A DNA stretch of 64,000 nt, from the NCBI RefSeq assembly GCF_018294505.1, contig NC_057796.1, positions 266,980,905-267,044,904 of the forward strand. The letters run 5' to 3'. Of the stretch, positions 44,616-55,372 are shown in pieces. Numbering within the stretch: position 1 is the stretch's first letter; every line of letters starts with the position of its first letter. The notes beneath the pieces are model-generated. The model did no database searches, was not told the origin of the DNA, and saw only the letters and a list, made by a program, of their open reading frames with translations. Origin of the DNA: Triticum aestivum (lineage: Eukaryota; Streptophyta; Magnoliopsida; Poales; Poaceae). The translations under genes and the position numbers were made by a program.

Positions 44616-46204
44616 TGGGTCATTTTGTAGCATTCTGCATCTTATCTCCCTCGCCCACCATTTACTAAAAAAGATCAGATCTATATTTAATCTTACCAAC
44701 AAGTAGAATACACAGACAATGCCAGTGTAGAAGTGTAGCCCATTGCTCTTGTCAGTACATTTTGTCCTGTAACGCTTGTACTTCCAGGGATTGGTAGTTG
44801 ATTATGTAGCATCAATCTGCATCTTATCTTCATTATCCTCTATCCCTTCAAGTATTATCATATCTATAATTACTCTCTACAAAATGTAGAGTACAGGCAA
44901 TGCTTATGAAGAAGATTCTGTGCTGAAATTCTTGAGTTATCCTTCCCTTGACATGGAGAAGGGCATTATAAAGCCGGTGTTAACTGTTAATGTAAGTCAG
45001 TCCTTCTAAAGCCTTTATGTTCAACTGTTGTTTAATTTGCTCATACTCCCTATCGTTTACTGCTGTTTAGTTTGCTGTTTCTACCAAAATGCATGTTCGT
45101 AAGAACCGTAAGTTCTAAGTTTTACTTGTAAAACCAAATTCCTTATTCATACCATGCACATTACTTAATACTCCCTATATGTATGCTTGTTTTTGTGGAT
45201 CTATAATCCAGTGTGTGGTGAAGCAGCCCACGTTTGCACCTTGTCATCTCCTGTTTTATCTTACTGATGTGGCTGATGATATGAACAACATGCCATGCAC
45301 ATTATCCAAAATAGATACAATGGTTTTGTTTGCCCTTCATCTATGCTTGCTATGTTGACATGGTAATCCAGTAGTGTGGTGAAGCTCCCCGCATTATGAA
45401 CAATGCCAAATTATGCTATTGATATTTTGAACTTACTCTTTATTTTCTAATTTGAAATTGGATAGAATTGACAGAACAGTTATCATCTTTGTTTATACAC
45501 GTGCAAAACCTATCATCTCTCTGCTTTGTTTCAGGGTGATATGCCCGATGGCATGCACAAGTCTGCTGAAGGCTGTGAGACAAACCCAACATATATTGCA
45601 GCAAAGAAGGCAAAACATCTTGAAGATAGCGAGACAACCCCAAAGTCTTGTCTGCATGCAGTGTTCAAGTTACTTGAGACTAACAGTCAGACAAGCTCAC
45701 AGAATTCGTTGTCTGAATCAGTTCGACTTCTTCAGTCCCAAGTTCTAGCAGAAAGGCATTCTGCAACTCAACTTCGACTTGAAGTCCTATCTCTAAGAAA
45801 GATTGCGGAGAACACCAATGAGAACCTCATCGCTAAACAGCTACACCTGGAAGCTATGACCGACATGCTAGGCCGGTCTCACAGCCTTTATCAGCAGCTT
45901 GCGCAGCAGTTCCCCCGCAAGGCTAACCTTTCTTGAACTGTCTTGGAAGTGGTCTCGGTTCAGTATTATTTTGTTATGCTGCAATGGTGCCCGGTTTTTG
46001 TAATCTGCTTCTTCGTTGCACTTTATGATCACTGGTGGCGAACTTCGACGCCCAGTGGATGTAATATACCTTAAATCCTTTATTGTATAGTGTAGGTTTA
46101 TTCTTAGTTACTATGCCGTAATTTCTTTATTGTATAGAGTAGGTTTGTTCTTAATTCCTACTAGTTACTGCCATCATTCGCCATCTGAAAAAAAAAATCA
46201 GATG

Positions 46205-47571
46205 TAGTCGACCGGACCGAAACATTCGACTCTAACGGGCCAGGCTTTTAGCTGGCCACAATTGGGCAGGCCTGCGTCTTTCTTGGGCCCGAATGATTGG
46301 GGCCTTCACACATTGCGCCAGGCCCAAACTTACACCGGCCTATATTTTAGTTGGGCCTTTTGTCGACCCAGCGCTTAGTTTGGCCCAGGTAGCGTTGGGC
46401 CATTAACAGGTTGAATATTGTACTGGCCTGTTATGGCCGAGATGAAACCACGGGCCTTTAGCAGGCCAAAATGCATGTTGGGCCTCAATTTTCACTAGTC
46501 GTCGACGGGCCTTCAGCAGGCCGAAATGTAGACCGGGCCGTTTTGGGCCCAGTTAGCTCACGGGCCGTTTCCAGGCCGAAACATATCTCGGGCCTTAGTT
46601 GGCCCACTGATATCATGGGCCTTTTAAGAGGCCGAAAGCTTAGCACAGGCATCAACGGGCTGAATTACGTGACAGGCCTTTAACAGGCCCAAAGTCACGT
46701 TGGGCTTAAATGTTGCCACCTTTAGCACAGGCCGTTAGTGGGCCCGATGTCCCGTCGGACCATATATGGCCCATGGGCAGCACGGGCCATTCCCAGGCCG
46801 AAAGTCAGACTGGGCTGAAATGGGCCCATGTCTACATCAGGCCTCCAATAGGCCGAAAGTCACTGGGCTGTAGTTGGGCCCAAATATTCGGCGAACAATT
46901 AACGGGCCAAATCTGGCTTTGGGCCGCAAATGGGCCCAAATATTGGGTCAACAATTAACGGGCCAGATCTGGCTTCGGGCCGTAAATGGGCCCAAATATT
47001 GGGCGAACAATTAACGGGCCAGATCTGGCTTCGGGCCATAAATGGGGCTTTATTAAGCAGGTCGTTATTGGGCTGGCCCACTAGTACCTGATTAAGTTCT
47101 ACGGGCCTTTGATTGGGCCGGCCTTTTTAACCTATATGGGCCTCTGTTGGGCCCAGCCACGTGTCGACGTATCATAGGCATGTCTCCTCCAATGGACGGG
47201 CGACATCTGGCCCATTGACGAGCTGACAGGTGTTCCCTTCGGCCAATCAGAATTTTACACATGGAAATTTCCCATTGGTCAGGGATGTTAACGGGTTATC
47301 GGATCCAAAATCCGACCCGATAGCTTAACGGCGTTCCGTTACGTGTCGGTCACCCTTGACGAAAGCACTTCCGTGACGAGCGATTTATCGTCATGGAAGT
47401 GGACACTTCCGTGATGATAATTTTGGCAATGTCATGGAACACTTCTACGACAGCACAGGTATGACTATCTTGATTCTGTCATAAATTTGTCATGGATGTA
47501 CATGCATGACAGAAAACGCGACCTACTGTGACAAACACGTATCATCACGGAAGTGTATTTTTTTTGTAGTG
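46205..47571. repeat. CACTA right subterminal region with GGCC-rich repeats
   Basis: Dozens of short motifs of the type GGGCC...AGGCC spaced 20-50 bp apart fill 46205-47150. At 46870-47045 a ~56-bp unit with GGGCCCAAATATTGGG and ACAATTAACGGGCCAGATCT is present three times. From 47340 to the end come GTCACGGAAGTG / CATGACA words and the terminus. Such repeats are the usual TNPA-binding sites of CACTA elements. Confidence 0.8.
47544..47571 (-). repeat. CACTA terminal inverted repeat, right
   Basis: The minus strand reads CACTACAAAAAAAATACACT, then TCCGTGAT. It matches 1558-1585 at 25 of 28 positions. The next three bases outside are TAA. Confidence 0.8.
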
Positions 47572-48301
47572 TAAACCGGACACGCCGCCTGGACTGGTGT
47601 CACCTCGGGCGCAAGGTATTGTCACTTCACTATGAGGACCGGATGAATAATAGTATTTTGACCATCAAGTGTATCACAGTTGTACTACTACTACTAGTAG
47701 GAGTAGTAGGAACATGAGTACACTCCCGTGCTAGCATGCCTCTGGGTTCACTTCATCCTCTAGCTATCATCCATATTGCGAGCAGAACCAAATTCTCGTG
47801 CATGCAGAAGCGCGAAGAAGGACTTTTCTTTTTTGAGGATAACCGCATATTCCTTAACCGTAGTAGGAACATGAGTAGTACTCCCTCCGGTCCTCTTTTG
47901 TCTGCGCATAACTTTTTTCAGTATTTCTCTAATTAGTCTGCGTATATACCCTTTTGCATGTGCCCATTTCCCTCCATGCCCCACATTCACAGCATTAATT
48001 AGTGTACGCATGAGCAGCTGCAGCCCGACTCTAGCCAATAAACTGCAGCATGCAAGTGGGCCACTCTGTCCGTGTGGGAGAGAGAAAAGGCAACCGAAGA
48101 GCCCGTCCAATCCATTGCATGCAGCAATCAAACCACCACACCTCTCCTCATGTATGCACATAACATCTCCCATTTACTTCTCCATCGGGAACCGATTTTC
48201 CTCGGCCTTTTCACTACTCCTCGATCTTCATTTGCATCCAAACCACACTGCATTCATTGTTTTGACCTCTTCACATCCTCCTGGAGTAATTCCGAAGCCC
48301 C
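47572..48301. other. Upstream region of the exonuclease gene
   Basis: CTACTA-type short repeats near 47680. A solitary CTCCCTCCGGTCCT MITE-like end lies at 47881 without a matching right end. No ORF of note. Confidence 0.5.
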
Positions 48302-48309
48302 TATAAATA
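48302..48309 (+). promoter_or_regulatory. TATA box of the exonuclease gene
   Basis: TATAAATA lies 75 bp upstream of the ATG at 48384, leaving a leader of roughly 45 nt. Confidence 0.6.
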
Positions 48310-48383
48310 ATCATCTTCTTTAGTTAGATTAGCCATCTAATCCTAATTCTCCAAACCATAGCCCTCCGGTCCAGCGGTTCCAA

Positions 48384-49070
48384 TTGGCGAAAGAGATCGA
48401 GATGCAGGTTTTCAGCGTCCAACATGTCCTCGTCGAAGGCTCGTTGAGAATAGTTGCCACAGTCACCGGCCACCCAAGGGTTGTTCGGAAGTGGATCAAC
48501 AATGTATCCAACTCCCTCCAAAAGGTGGAGATGAATGTCATCGGTCTCGACGCAGAGTACACGGAGCGTGCCACTGGGAAGATCCAACGCGCCGCTGTCC
48601 TTCAGCTGTGCCTCGAAGATGATATTTTGGTGTACCACATCATACACGCGCCCTCCATACCAGGTGAGCTTCACGATTTCTTGTCTCGGGAGGACACATA
48701 CTTCTGCGGGGCAGCCATCGCAGGGGACAAACAGAAGTTGGAGCCGTACAACCTTGATTTCAAAACCATCGCTGACCTACAAACCAGAATAAAAATTCCT
48801 GTAGAAGATTGTGATAAACCGACACCATCCCTATTCGACGTAGCAAATTTTGTGCTAGGAACAAATCTTCAGAAGGGCGACGAGACGCTGGCATTAAGGT
48901 CGTCTGGATGGGAGAATTATCCCTTGACATACGAGCGGATAAAATATGCTGCCCTCGATGCCCATGTGAGTTTCGAGATAGCTGCAAGGTCCAGAGAGCT
49001 TGTTGCGAAGCCGTCTCCCACAGAAAATGTGAACAACAACAACAAGAAGAAGATGCTACACCAGCAGTAG
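48384..49070 (+). CDS. 3'-5' exonuclease domain protein (DEDDy, WRN-exonuclease-like)
   Basis: A single exon of 228 codons from MAKEIEMQVF; an internal ATG at codon 7 is an alternative start. The DnaQ-like fold's three Exo motifs are visible: motif I NVIGLDAEYT (D56, E58), motif II CGAAIAGDKQKL (D115), motif III YAALDAHVS (Y188, D192, giving the DEDDy type). The typical W-x-x-x-x-L-T segment (GWENYPLT) stands before motif III. All four acidic residues and the tyrosine are present, so catalysis is plausible: removal of nucleotides from 3' ends of DNA or RNA. There is no helicase or HRDC domain; small stand-alone versions are common in grasses. The C-terminus is a low-complexity Asn/Lys tail. 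The gene has its own TATA box and lies 0.8 kb from the CACTA right end. Confidence 0.88.
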   Translation: MAKEIEMQVFSVQHVLVEGSLRIVATVTGHPRVVRKWINNVSNSLQKVEMNVIGLDAEYTERATGKIQRAAVLQLCLEDDILVYHIIHAPSIPGELHDFLSREDTYFCGAAIAGDKQKLEPYNLDFKTIADLQTRIKIPVEDCDKPTPSLFDVANFVLGTNLQKGDETLALRSSGWENYPLTYERIKYAALDAHVSFEIAARSRELVAKPSPTENVNNNNKKKMLHQQ

Positions 49071-49796
49071 GGCATTATGGATGGATGAACTATTTCCTCT
49101 CTTGTCAAAAAATATTCCCTCTCTATGTATATTGATATGGATGGACTATTTCGATGGTGTGCATGTCTTTGGAACAAGTAGTAGCGTGGGTCCGCTTGAC
49201 TATAAGGAACTATTTATCCGCCTAGCTTTCTCTACTACTCCTTCTAGTGATCGGTATGCAATGCATGTGTCCATAGACATGACAGCTTGTCCATGGAAGT
49301 TCAACTACGGCGACCATCACGTTTCATCCACTGCCACTCGCGATTCCCACGACGCTGCTCCAACCTACGGCACCACGCCCCCGACATGCGCCTCACCCCT
49401 CTCGGCCACACCGCCCCTCTGCCTTTGTGTGCATGACATGTGGGCCACCTTAAATGCGGCGAGCATCAAGTTTCTACCACAGCCACACACGATTCCCACG
49501 CCGCCGCATGAACCCATGACACCACACGTCCCGCACCATCCAATTTTCATCCAGCGGCTGTGACACATTTCATCCCGGTCATCAATCCTCAGCTAGAGTA
49601 CTTCTGTACTACAGGTAGTACCTGCCGGCGTGGCCATCTACGCCTCGTAACGCCCCGACGCCCAGCTGTGGCACCCTCGCCACGGCCACGCCACCACCGG
49701 CCGGTTCATCTCGAACGAGTGAGTCGCGAACCACACCACCACCATGAGAATGACATGTGGGCCAGCCGCATTTAACGTCCGCATGTAATTGACTTG
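49071..49796. other. 3' flank of the exonuclease gene
   Basis: A near repeat of ATGGATGGACTATTTC (49079/49138) and a proline/threonine-rich open stretch at 49081-49563 without other support. No clear gene. Confidence 0.4.
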
Positions 49797-50001
49797 GAGC
49801 ATGGTTAATAATATAGCCGGCTGCTGGCTATATGATGTTGCCATGTCACATATAGCCAAGCTTGTAGCCAGCAAGTACAATAGTTGAATATTAACTAGTA
49901 GCCCGCTTCTCTTCTCTTTCATCTTCTCTCTCGTCCAACTAAGCAAAAATATAATATTTAATGTCTTACAGCCCGCCTACATCACCTTATTGTACTTGCT
50001 C
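49797..50001. mobile_element. MITE with GAGC ends (~205 bp)
   Basis: Begins GAGCATGGTTAATAATATAG and ends ...CACCTTATTGTACTTGCTC, whose reverse complement GAGCAAGTACAATAAGG aligns with the start. The interior holds GGCTGCTGGCTATAT / ATATAGCC...GTAGCCAGC inverted words. A familiar grass MITE type; superfamily not determined. Confidence 0.6.
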
Positions 50002-50204
50002 TCATAGGCCGGGCACTAAGCCACTGAAGTTCGGTCCCGTGGGCCCCGAGAGGGAAATGTAACTCCTACGGCAGGCCTTGTGGTGGTCCCGCAGTACGAG
50101 CTCGTGCCAAACCCGGAATTTGTTTCTTACTACTACCAACTACTAGTAAGGTACACATGCATTGCAAGCATGAGATTCTGGTGGTTTGTGCATTATGCTT
50201 CTAC

Positions 50205-51940
50205 ATGTGGAGTCTTCTAGATTCTACATGTGGCAAAATCTGGTGAAATGTAGATGATATCCAACGGCCAGTAGTGCTCGGATTTGCCATCTTTGTACCA
50301 TCGGATTGGCTTCATCCAACGACCAACTTTCAAAGTTATGGTTTGGTTTGCAGCCTAAGGTTGCCACGCCTAAGCTTAGGCGTGCCGGCATGTGTTTGGT
50401 TCATTGCTACACTTGTGGCTTGCCACACTTTTCTAGCTAAATGGTCCACATGTCATAGACTCAACTTTTTGCCAAATCTTGCCACACTTGTGGTGGCCAT
50501 TTTGTTAGCCACATTTTTTGTGGCAGACACACTTTGCCTAAGCTTAGTTGTGGCAAAGTTAGTCATGAATGAAGTTCAACCATGGAGTCTTCTAGATTCT
50601 ACATATGGCGGAATCTGGTGGAATGTAGATGATATCCAACGGCCAGTAGTGCTCGGATTTGCCATCTTTGTACCGTCGGATTGGCTTCTCCAACGACCAA
50701 GTTTCAAAGTTATGGTTTGGTTTGCAGCCTAAGGTTGCCAAGCCTAAGCTTAGGCGTGCCACAAGTGTGTTTGCTTGCGTTCTCGTCTCAGCATAGTTGT
50801 TCCCTCTTCATGCATGCTCAACTCAACACCCCTCTTCATGTATGCTCTCTTCATGCATGCTTCTAGTGTATTTGTGATAATCTAGTGTGGACTCATGCAC
50901 CCTCCATACACTCTACAAAACACCAAAAAATGGGCCAAGAAGGGAACTCTTGGGATCATGCACCCTTCATACACCCTACCAAACACACCAGGCATGTGTT
51001 TGGTTAATTGCTACACTTGTGGCTTGCCACACTTTTCTAGCTACATGGTCCACATGTCATAGACTCAACTTCTTGCCAAATCTTACCACACTTGTGGTGG
51101 CCATTTTGTTAGCCACATTTTTTGTGGCAGACACACTTTGCCTAAGCTTAGTTGTGGCAAAGTTAGTCATGAATGAAGTTCAACCATGGAGTCTTCTAGA
51201 TTCTACATGTGGCGGAATCTGGTGGAATGTAGATGATATCCAACGGCCAGTAGTGCTCGGATTTGCCATCTTTGTACCGTCGGATTGGCTTCATTCAACG
51301 ACCAACTTTCAAAGTTATGGTTTGGTTTGCAGCCTAAGGTTGCCACGCCTAAGCTTAGGCATGGCACAAGTGTGTTTGGTTGCGTTCTCGTCTCAGCATA
51401 GTTGTTCCCTCTTCATGCATGCTCAACTCAACACCCCTCTTCATGTATGCTCTCTTCATGCATGCTTCTAGTGTATTTGTGCTAATCTAGTGTGGACTCA
51501 TGCACCCTCCATACACTCTACAAAACACCCAAAAATGGGCCGAGAAGGGAACTCTTGGGATCATGCACCCTTCAAACACCCTACCAAACACACCAGGCAT
51601 GTGTTTGGTTCATTGCTACACTTGTGGCTTGCCACACTTTTCTACCTACATGGTCCCCATGTCATAGACTCAACTTCTTGCCAAATCTTGCCACACTTGT
51701 GGTGGCCATTTTTTAGCCACATTTTTTGTTTCAGACACACTTTGCCTAAGCTTAGTTGTGGCAAAGTTAGTCATGAATGAAGTTCAACCATGCAGTCTTC
51801 TAGATTCTACATGTGGCAGAATCTGGTGGAATGTAGATGATATCCAACGGCCAGTAGTGCTCGGATTTGCCATCTTTGTACCGTCGGATTGGCTTCATCC
51901 AACGACCAACTTTCGAAGTTATTCACGCACTATATAGGGG
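50205..51940. repeat. ~605-bp tandem array, three and a half units
   Basis: CTTCTAGATTCTACATGTGG recurs at 50213, 50588, 51191 and 51797. The first interval is short (375 bp, internal deletion), the next two are 603 and 606. Each unit has ATCCAACGGCCAGTAGTGCT, the perfect palindrome GCCTAAGCTTAGGC, GTTCCCTCTTCATGCATGC, and GGCATGTGTTTGGTTCATTG. Frames through it (for example 50887-51471) are repeat reads. Confidence 0.85.
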
Positions 51941-52366
51941 GTATAGATATAGATGTGCCTACCCGTTGCAATGGATCCAAAGTATATCTGTTTAGTGGAG
52001 TGCACTCTAAACACATTATCTATTTATTTTTCTCTAACCTTTCGTAGCCATGCAACCAAGCCACATAAGCTTCATGGGTGCCCCCCACATCATATTATTC
52101 ATACTACTTTGATAGAAAAAAGATTAATCACCCAAAACAAGATCTGCCCTTTTTTGTTCCTACAATGTTGTGCCGTGCACGTACCTACTAGTTGTATAGT
52201 GGTAGTACTAGTTGTATAGTACAAAGTTGGTAGTAGTAGGAGCAGAGTAGTACGGAATGCTCCTACTCTATCAACGAGCCCCATCTGACACCAAATTTCT
52301 TGGCTTCCATGCTACAGCTAGATCTTCCCCTCGTTTCTATTTTCCAACCCGGCGGCGGGCGGGGTG
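51941..52366. other. Intergenic stretch, nothing recognised
   Basis: AT-rich, with TAGTAGTAG-type short repeats near 52200-52250. Confidence 0.4.
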
Positions 52367-52837
52367 TGTCGGTGTCAAAACCGGCGGATCTCGGGTAGGG
52401 GGTCCCGAACTGTGCGTCTAAGGCGGATGGTAACAAGAGACGGGGGACACAATGTTTACCCAGGTTCGGGCCCTCTCGATGGAGGTAATACCCTACTTCC
52501 TGCTTGATTGACCTTGATGATATGAGTATTACAAGAGTTGATCTACCACGAGATTGTAGAGGCTAAAACCTAGAAGCTAGCCTATGATTATCATTGTTCT
52601 TGTCCTACGGACTAAACCCTCCGGTTTATATAGACATCGGAGGGGGCTAGGGTTCCACAGAGTCGGTTACAAGGGAGGAGATCTACATATCTGAATTGCC
52701 AAGCTTGCCTTCCATGCAAAGGAGAGTCCCACCCGGACACGGGACGAAGTATTCAATCTTGTATCTTCATAGTCCCACATTCCGGCCAAAGTATATAGTC
52801 CGGCTGTCCGAGGACCCCCTAATCCAGGACTCCCTCA
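52367..52837 (+). mobile_element. Gypsy-type 5' LTR (471 bp)
   Basis: TGTCGGTGTCAAAACCGGCG ... CAGGACTCCCTCA, a TG...CA LTR common in Triticeae (Fatima-like by memory). It is followed by internal sequence GTAGCCCCCGAACCAGGC and a gag remnant, so this is a 5' LTR. The preceding five bases are GGGTG; the partner lies right of the window or beyond the CACTA insertion. Confidence 0.8.
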
Positions 52838-53862
52838 GTAGCCCCCGAACCAGGCTTCAATGACGATGAGTCCGGCACGCAGATTGTCTTCGGCATTGCA
52901 AGGCGGGTGCTTCTCCAAATTCCGAGTACCTGTCGAGTAGTGTCCGGCTTCCCATGAATGTTGCACTCCTTGGCTTCTGCGCCTAATAATGGCTATCCTC
53001 CACGTGTCGAGCGAATGCGAGGAGTCGAGGCATTTTTACACTTGCCACCCTCAGATCCAGATGACACCATCCTCCCATAGCGAGCATCCATCGGAGCGCG
53101 CCCGGAAAAGCCCATCCCATCATGGCCGGCCTTCGCAGCTCCTCCTCTCGCTCCCATAGCCCTAAGCCAGGCAATTTGAAGAAGTGTTCCGTCCCCCATA
53201 GCCAATTAGTAGAGTTACAGACCCTAGGGGTTTCTCCCTCCTGCGTATATTGTCCCCGTCTGAGCCGGATTAGCCACTTACAATGGCGGGGAGCAAGCAG
53301 AGAGCTTTCCCAACCCATCCATGGGGGAGCGGGTATGCCTTGTCCCTTACTTATTGAGGGGACTCGGATGTCCAATCCATCTGTTTCTCCGCGGACTCCT
53401 GGAGTGCTACGGCCTCCAGCTGCATAACTTTATCTTCGCCTCCATATTACACATCACTGGCTATGTCGCCCTTTGCGAGCTGTTTCTAGGCTGTGAAGCT
53501 CATTTCGAAATCTGGAAGAGGCTATTTTGCCTCGTACCCCGTACACAGGAGGGGTCAATATATCAAGTGGGCGGAGCCGAGATATGGCGCATCGCCGGGA
53601 CCGGATACCTGTCCGGTACTCCGAAGAAGAAATCCGAAGACTGGCCTTTGGAGTGGTTTTATATGGAGGACGTCCCCCTTCCGGACCCTATTCGGATGGG
53701 CCTTCCTGAGTTCAATAACGCCCCTTTGAAGAAACGCCGCAGCTGGCGCCCTCGGAGCCCCCAAGAGGGAGATAATAGAGAGGTCCTTTAACTGATGGGC
53801 CGGATAAAAACGCTGGCCAAATCGGGATTGACAATAATCGAGGTTATGTCAATATGTATAAT
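52838..53862 (+). pseudogene. Gypsy gag (putative gypsy-type N-terminal domain) remnant
   Basis: The plus-strand frame 53321-53791 reads LHNFIFASILHITGYVALCE...HFEIWKRLFCLVPR...WPLEWFYMEDVPLPDPIR, which I recognise as the N-terminal gag-like domain of Triticeae gypsy elements (Pfam Transposase_28 type). Upstream parts continue in another frame (about 53122-53320). After an in-frame TAA at 53789-53791 the same frame resumes with MGRIKTLAKSGLTIIEVMSI and is then cut by the CACTA terminus at 53863. Decayed and split. Confidence 0.65.
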
Positions 53863-54380
53863 CACTACAGGAAACAGCTACTTTGCCGTCTGCCATGGCG
53901 GACGGCAAAGGCTCGAAAGGCGGACGGCAAAGACCTTTGCCATCAGCCGCGGACGGCAAAAGGCTCCGGCAAAGAAGGCTACGGTAAACAGCTGCTTTGC
54001 CGTCTGCTTCCTGGCGGCGGACGGCAAAGGCTCTTTGCCGTCCGCGGCGGACGGCAAAGAGGGCGGACGGCAATAATTGCGCTGTCAGTCCGTTAAGTGG
54101 CTAACGGCAGACCTTTGCCGTCCGCCGCAGACGGCAAAGAGCCTTTGGTCTTTGCCGTCCGCCTTATGATGTCATGTACACGTCACTAGATGGCAGGTTC
54201 TTTGCCGTCTGCCACTGATGGCAAAGTGCAGGTTCTTTGCCGTCTGCCACGGACGGCAAAGTCTTTGCCGTCTGCCACTGTAGGCAAACTGACCAAATGG
54301 GTCAGCTCCCAGGAAGCACAGTTGGCTGCCACGTGGCTTCTTTGCCGTCCGCGGCAGACGGCAAAGAGCCTGCATATTGT
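53863..54380. repeat. Subterminal CTTTGCCGTC repeats of CACTA element 2
   Basis: TTTGCCGTCTGCC / GGCGGACGGCAAAG occurs in both orientations more than ten times, often as back-to-back palindromes such as TTTGCCGTCCGCGGCGGACG. These are the probable TNPA binding sites. A second cluster lies at 55822-55995. Confidence 0.85.
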
Positions 54381-54751
54381 CTGTTTTTTCTGTTTTTTAT
54401 TAAATCCCACAATTTGCAGCACATATCACATATATAAGTTTCATATCCAGCACATATCCAACACATATCTAGCACATAAGTTTCATATCACATATCACAT
54501 CAGTTTCATCCATACACATTGTTCATACATAAGGAAGTTCCATCCATACACATTGTTCCATCCATATATATATTACAATGCAAAGTGTCATGAAGATAGC
54601 AAGCTAGATACAATGCAAAGTTTCATCAAAGGAAAAGCAAGCACTCCATCATAGCTAGCTAGCTTCCATCAAGTGAATGAAATCTGCAAAATGGTAAATA
54701 AGAAAGTTAGAAATAGGTGACTAGAACAAGAAGAAGACTAGAACAAGAAGT

Positions 54752-55372
54752 ATATGTCATTTATGAGCTAACTTAGGTGAAATGGATCATATATGAGCTA
54801 ACTAAGTTGAAATGGGTTGTTTATGAGCTAACTTAGTTGAAATGGATCATTTATGAGCTAACTTAGTTGAAATGGATCGTTTATGAGCTAACTAAGGTGA
54901 AGGGCATCGTTTTTGAGCTAAGTAAGGTGAAATGGGTCATTTTGGAGCTAACCTAGTTGAAATGGATCGTTTTTGAGCTAACTTAGTTGAAATGGATCGT
55001 TTTTGAGGTAACTAAGGTGAAATGGATCTTTTTTAGCTCACTTAGGTCAAATGGATCGTTTTTGAGCTAACTTAGTTGAAATGGATCGTTTTTGAGCTAA
55101 CTTTGTTGAAATGGATCATTTTTGAGCTAATTTAGTTGAAATGGATCGTTTTTGAGCTAACTTAGGTGAAATGGATCATTTATGAGCTAATTTAGTTGAA
55201 ATGGATCTTTTTGAGCTAACTTAGGTGAAATGGGTCATTTATGAGCTAACCTAGGTGAAATGGGTCGTTTATGAGCTAACCTAGGTGAAATGGGTCGTTT
55301 ATGAGCTAACCTAGGTGAAATGGGTCGTTTGTGAGTTAACCTAGGTGAAATGGGTCGTTTATGAGCTAATTA
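54752..55372. repeat. 30-bp minisatellite, array A
   Basis: About 21 units of 29-30 bp with the consensus GAGCTAACTTAGTTGAAATG then GATCGTTTTT. Units alternate TTAGTTG/TTAGGTG and GGATC/GGGTC. Confidence 0.9.

Larger units (their letters stand above)
40813..45936 (+). pseudogene. TNPA-like CACTA protein gene, eight exons, one in-frame stop
   Basis: Exons 40813-41070, 42784-43029, 43232-43555, 43645-43872, 43958-44161, 44243-44308, 44890-44991 and 45535-45936. Every exon is a whole number of codons and every intron is GT-AG, about 609 codons in all. Exon 2 has YELARMKRIKQNNAMAVKLG. Exons 4-6 read VRNFVRIFPSWKDY, LFKHSLMKYHSYLRQ, then SNGD-stop-NNLVTHWSRLQHK and KNIHSQGTTESRNYTAH, the order seen in plant En/Spm-type TNPA proteins (Pfam Transposase_24 as I recall). 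The stop TAG (44120-44122) is where these proteins have a tryptophan. The last exon is a coiled coil. TNPA proteins bind subterminal repeats of CACTA elements; here such repeats begin 270 bp downstream. Pseudogene status rests on the single stop. Confidence 0.6.
1558..47571. mobile_element. Candidate giant composite CACTA element (non-autonomous, gene-carrying)
   Basis: The left end begins CACTACAAAAAAAA and the reverse complement of the right end begins identically. The first 28 bases match at 25 positions, differing at 15, 20 and 28. Both ends continue into TATGACA/CATGACA-rich subterminal sequence that I associate with the Jorge-type CACTA elements of Triticeae (from memory). Enclosed are a DUF4283-like gene, an F-box/DUF295 gene, B3-like genes, two TNPA-like genes and two solo LTRs. 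I see no TNP2-type transposase between the ends. The flanking trinucleotides (GTA left, TAA right) do not match, so the ends may come from two elements or a rearranged one. Confidence 0.35.

Noticed and set aside
1558..47571. A simple, single CACTA insertion with target duplication
   Set aside because: The flanking triplets GTA and TAA differ and the left flank (gag) does not continue on the right. It is kept only as a composite or rearranged candidate.
47881..47960. A further Stowaway MITE starting CTCCCTCCGGTCCT
   Set aside because: No inverted right end was found within several hundred bases; at most a half element.
48760..49177. Minus-strand frames opposite the exonuclease gene
   Set aside because: They are shadows of the plus-strand gene, which has complete catalytic motifs.
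50887..51471. A 194-codon plus-strand frame
   Set aside because: It is a read through the 605-bp tandem array and repeats its own translation.
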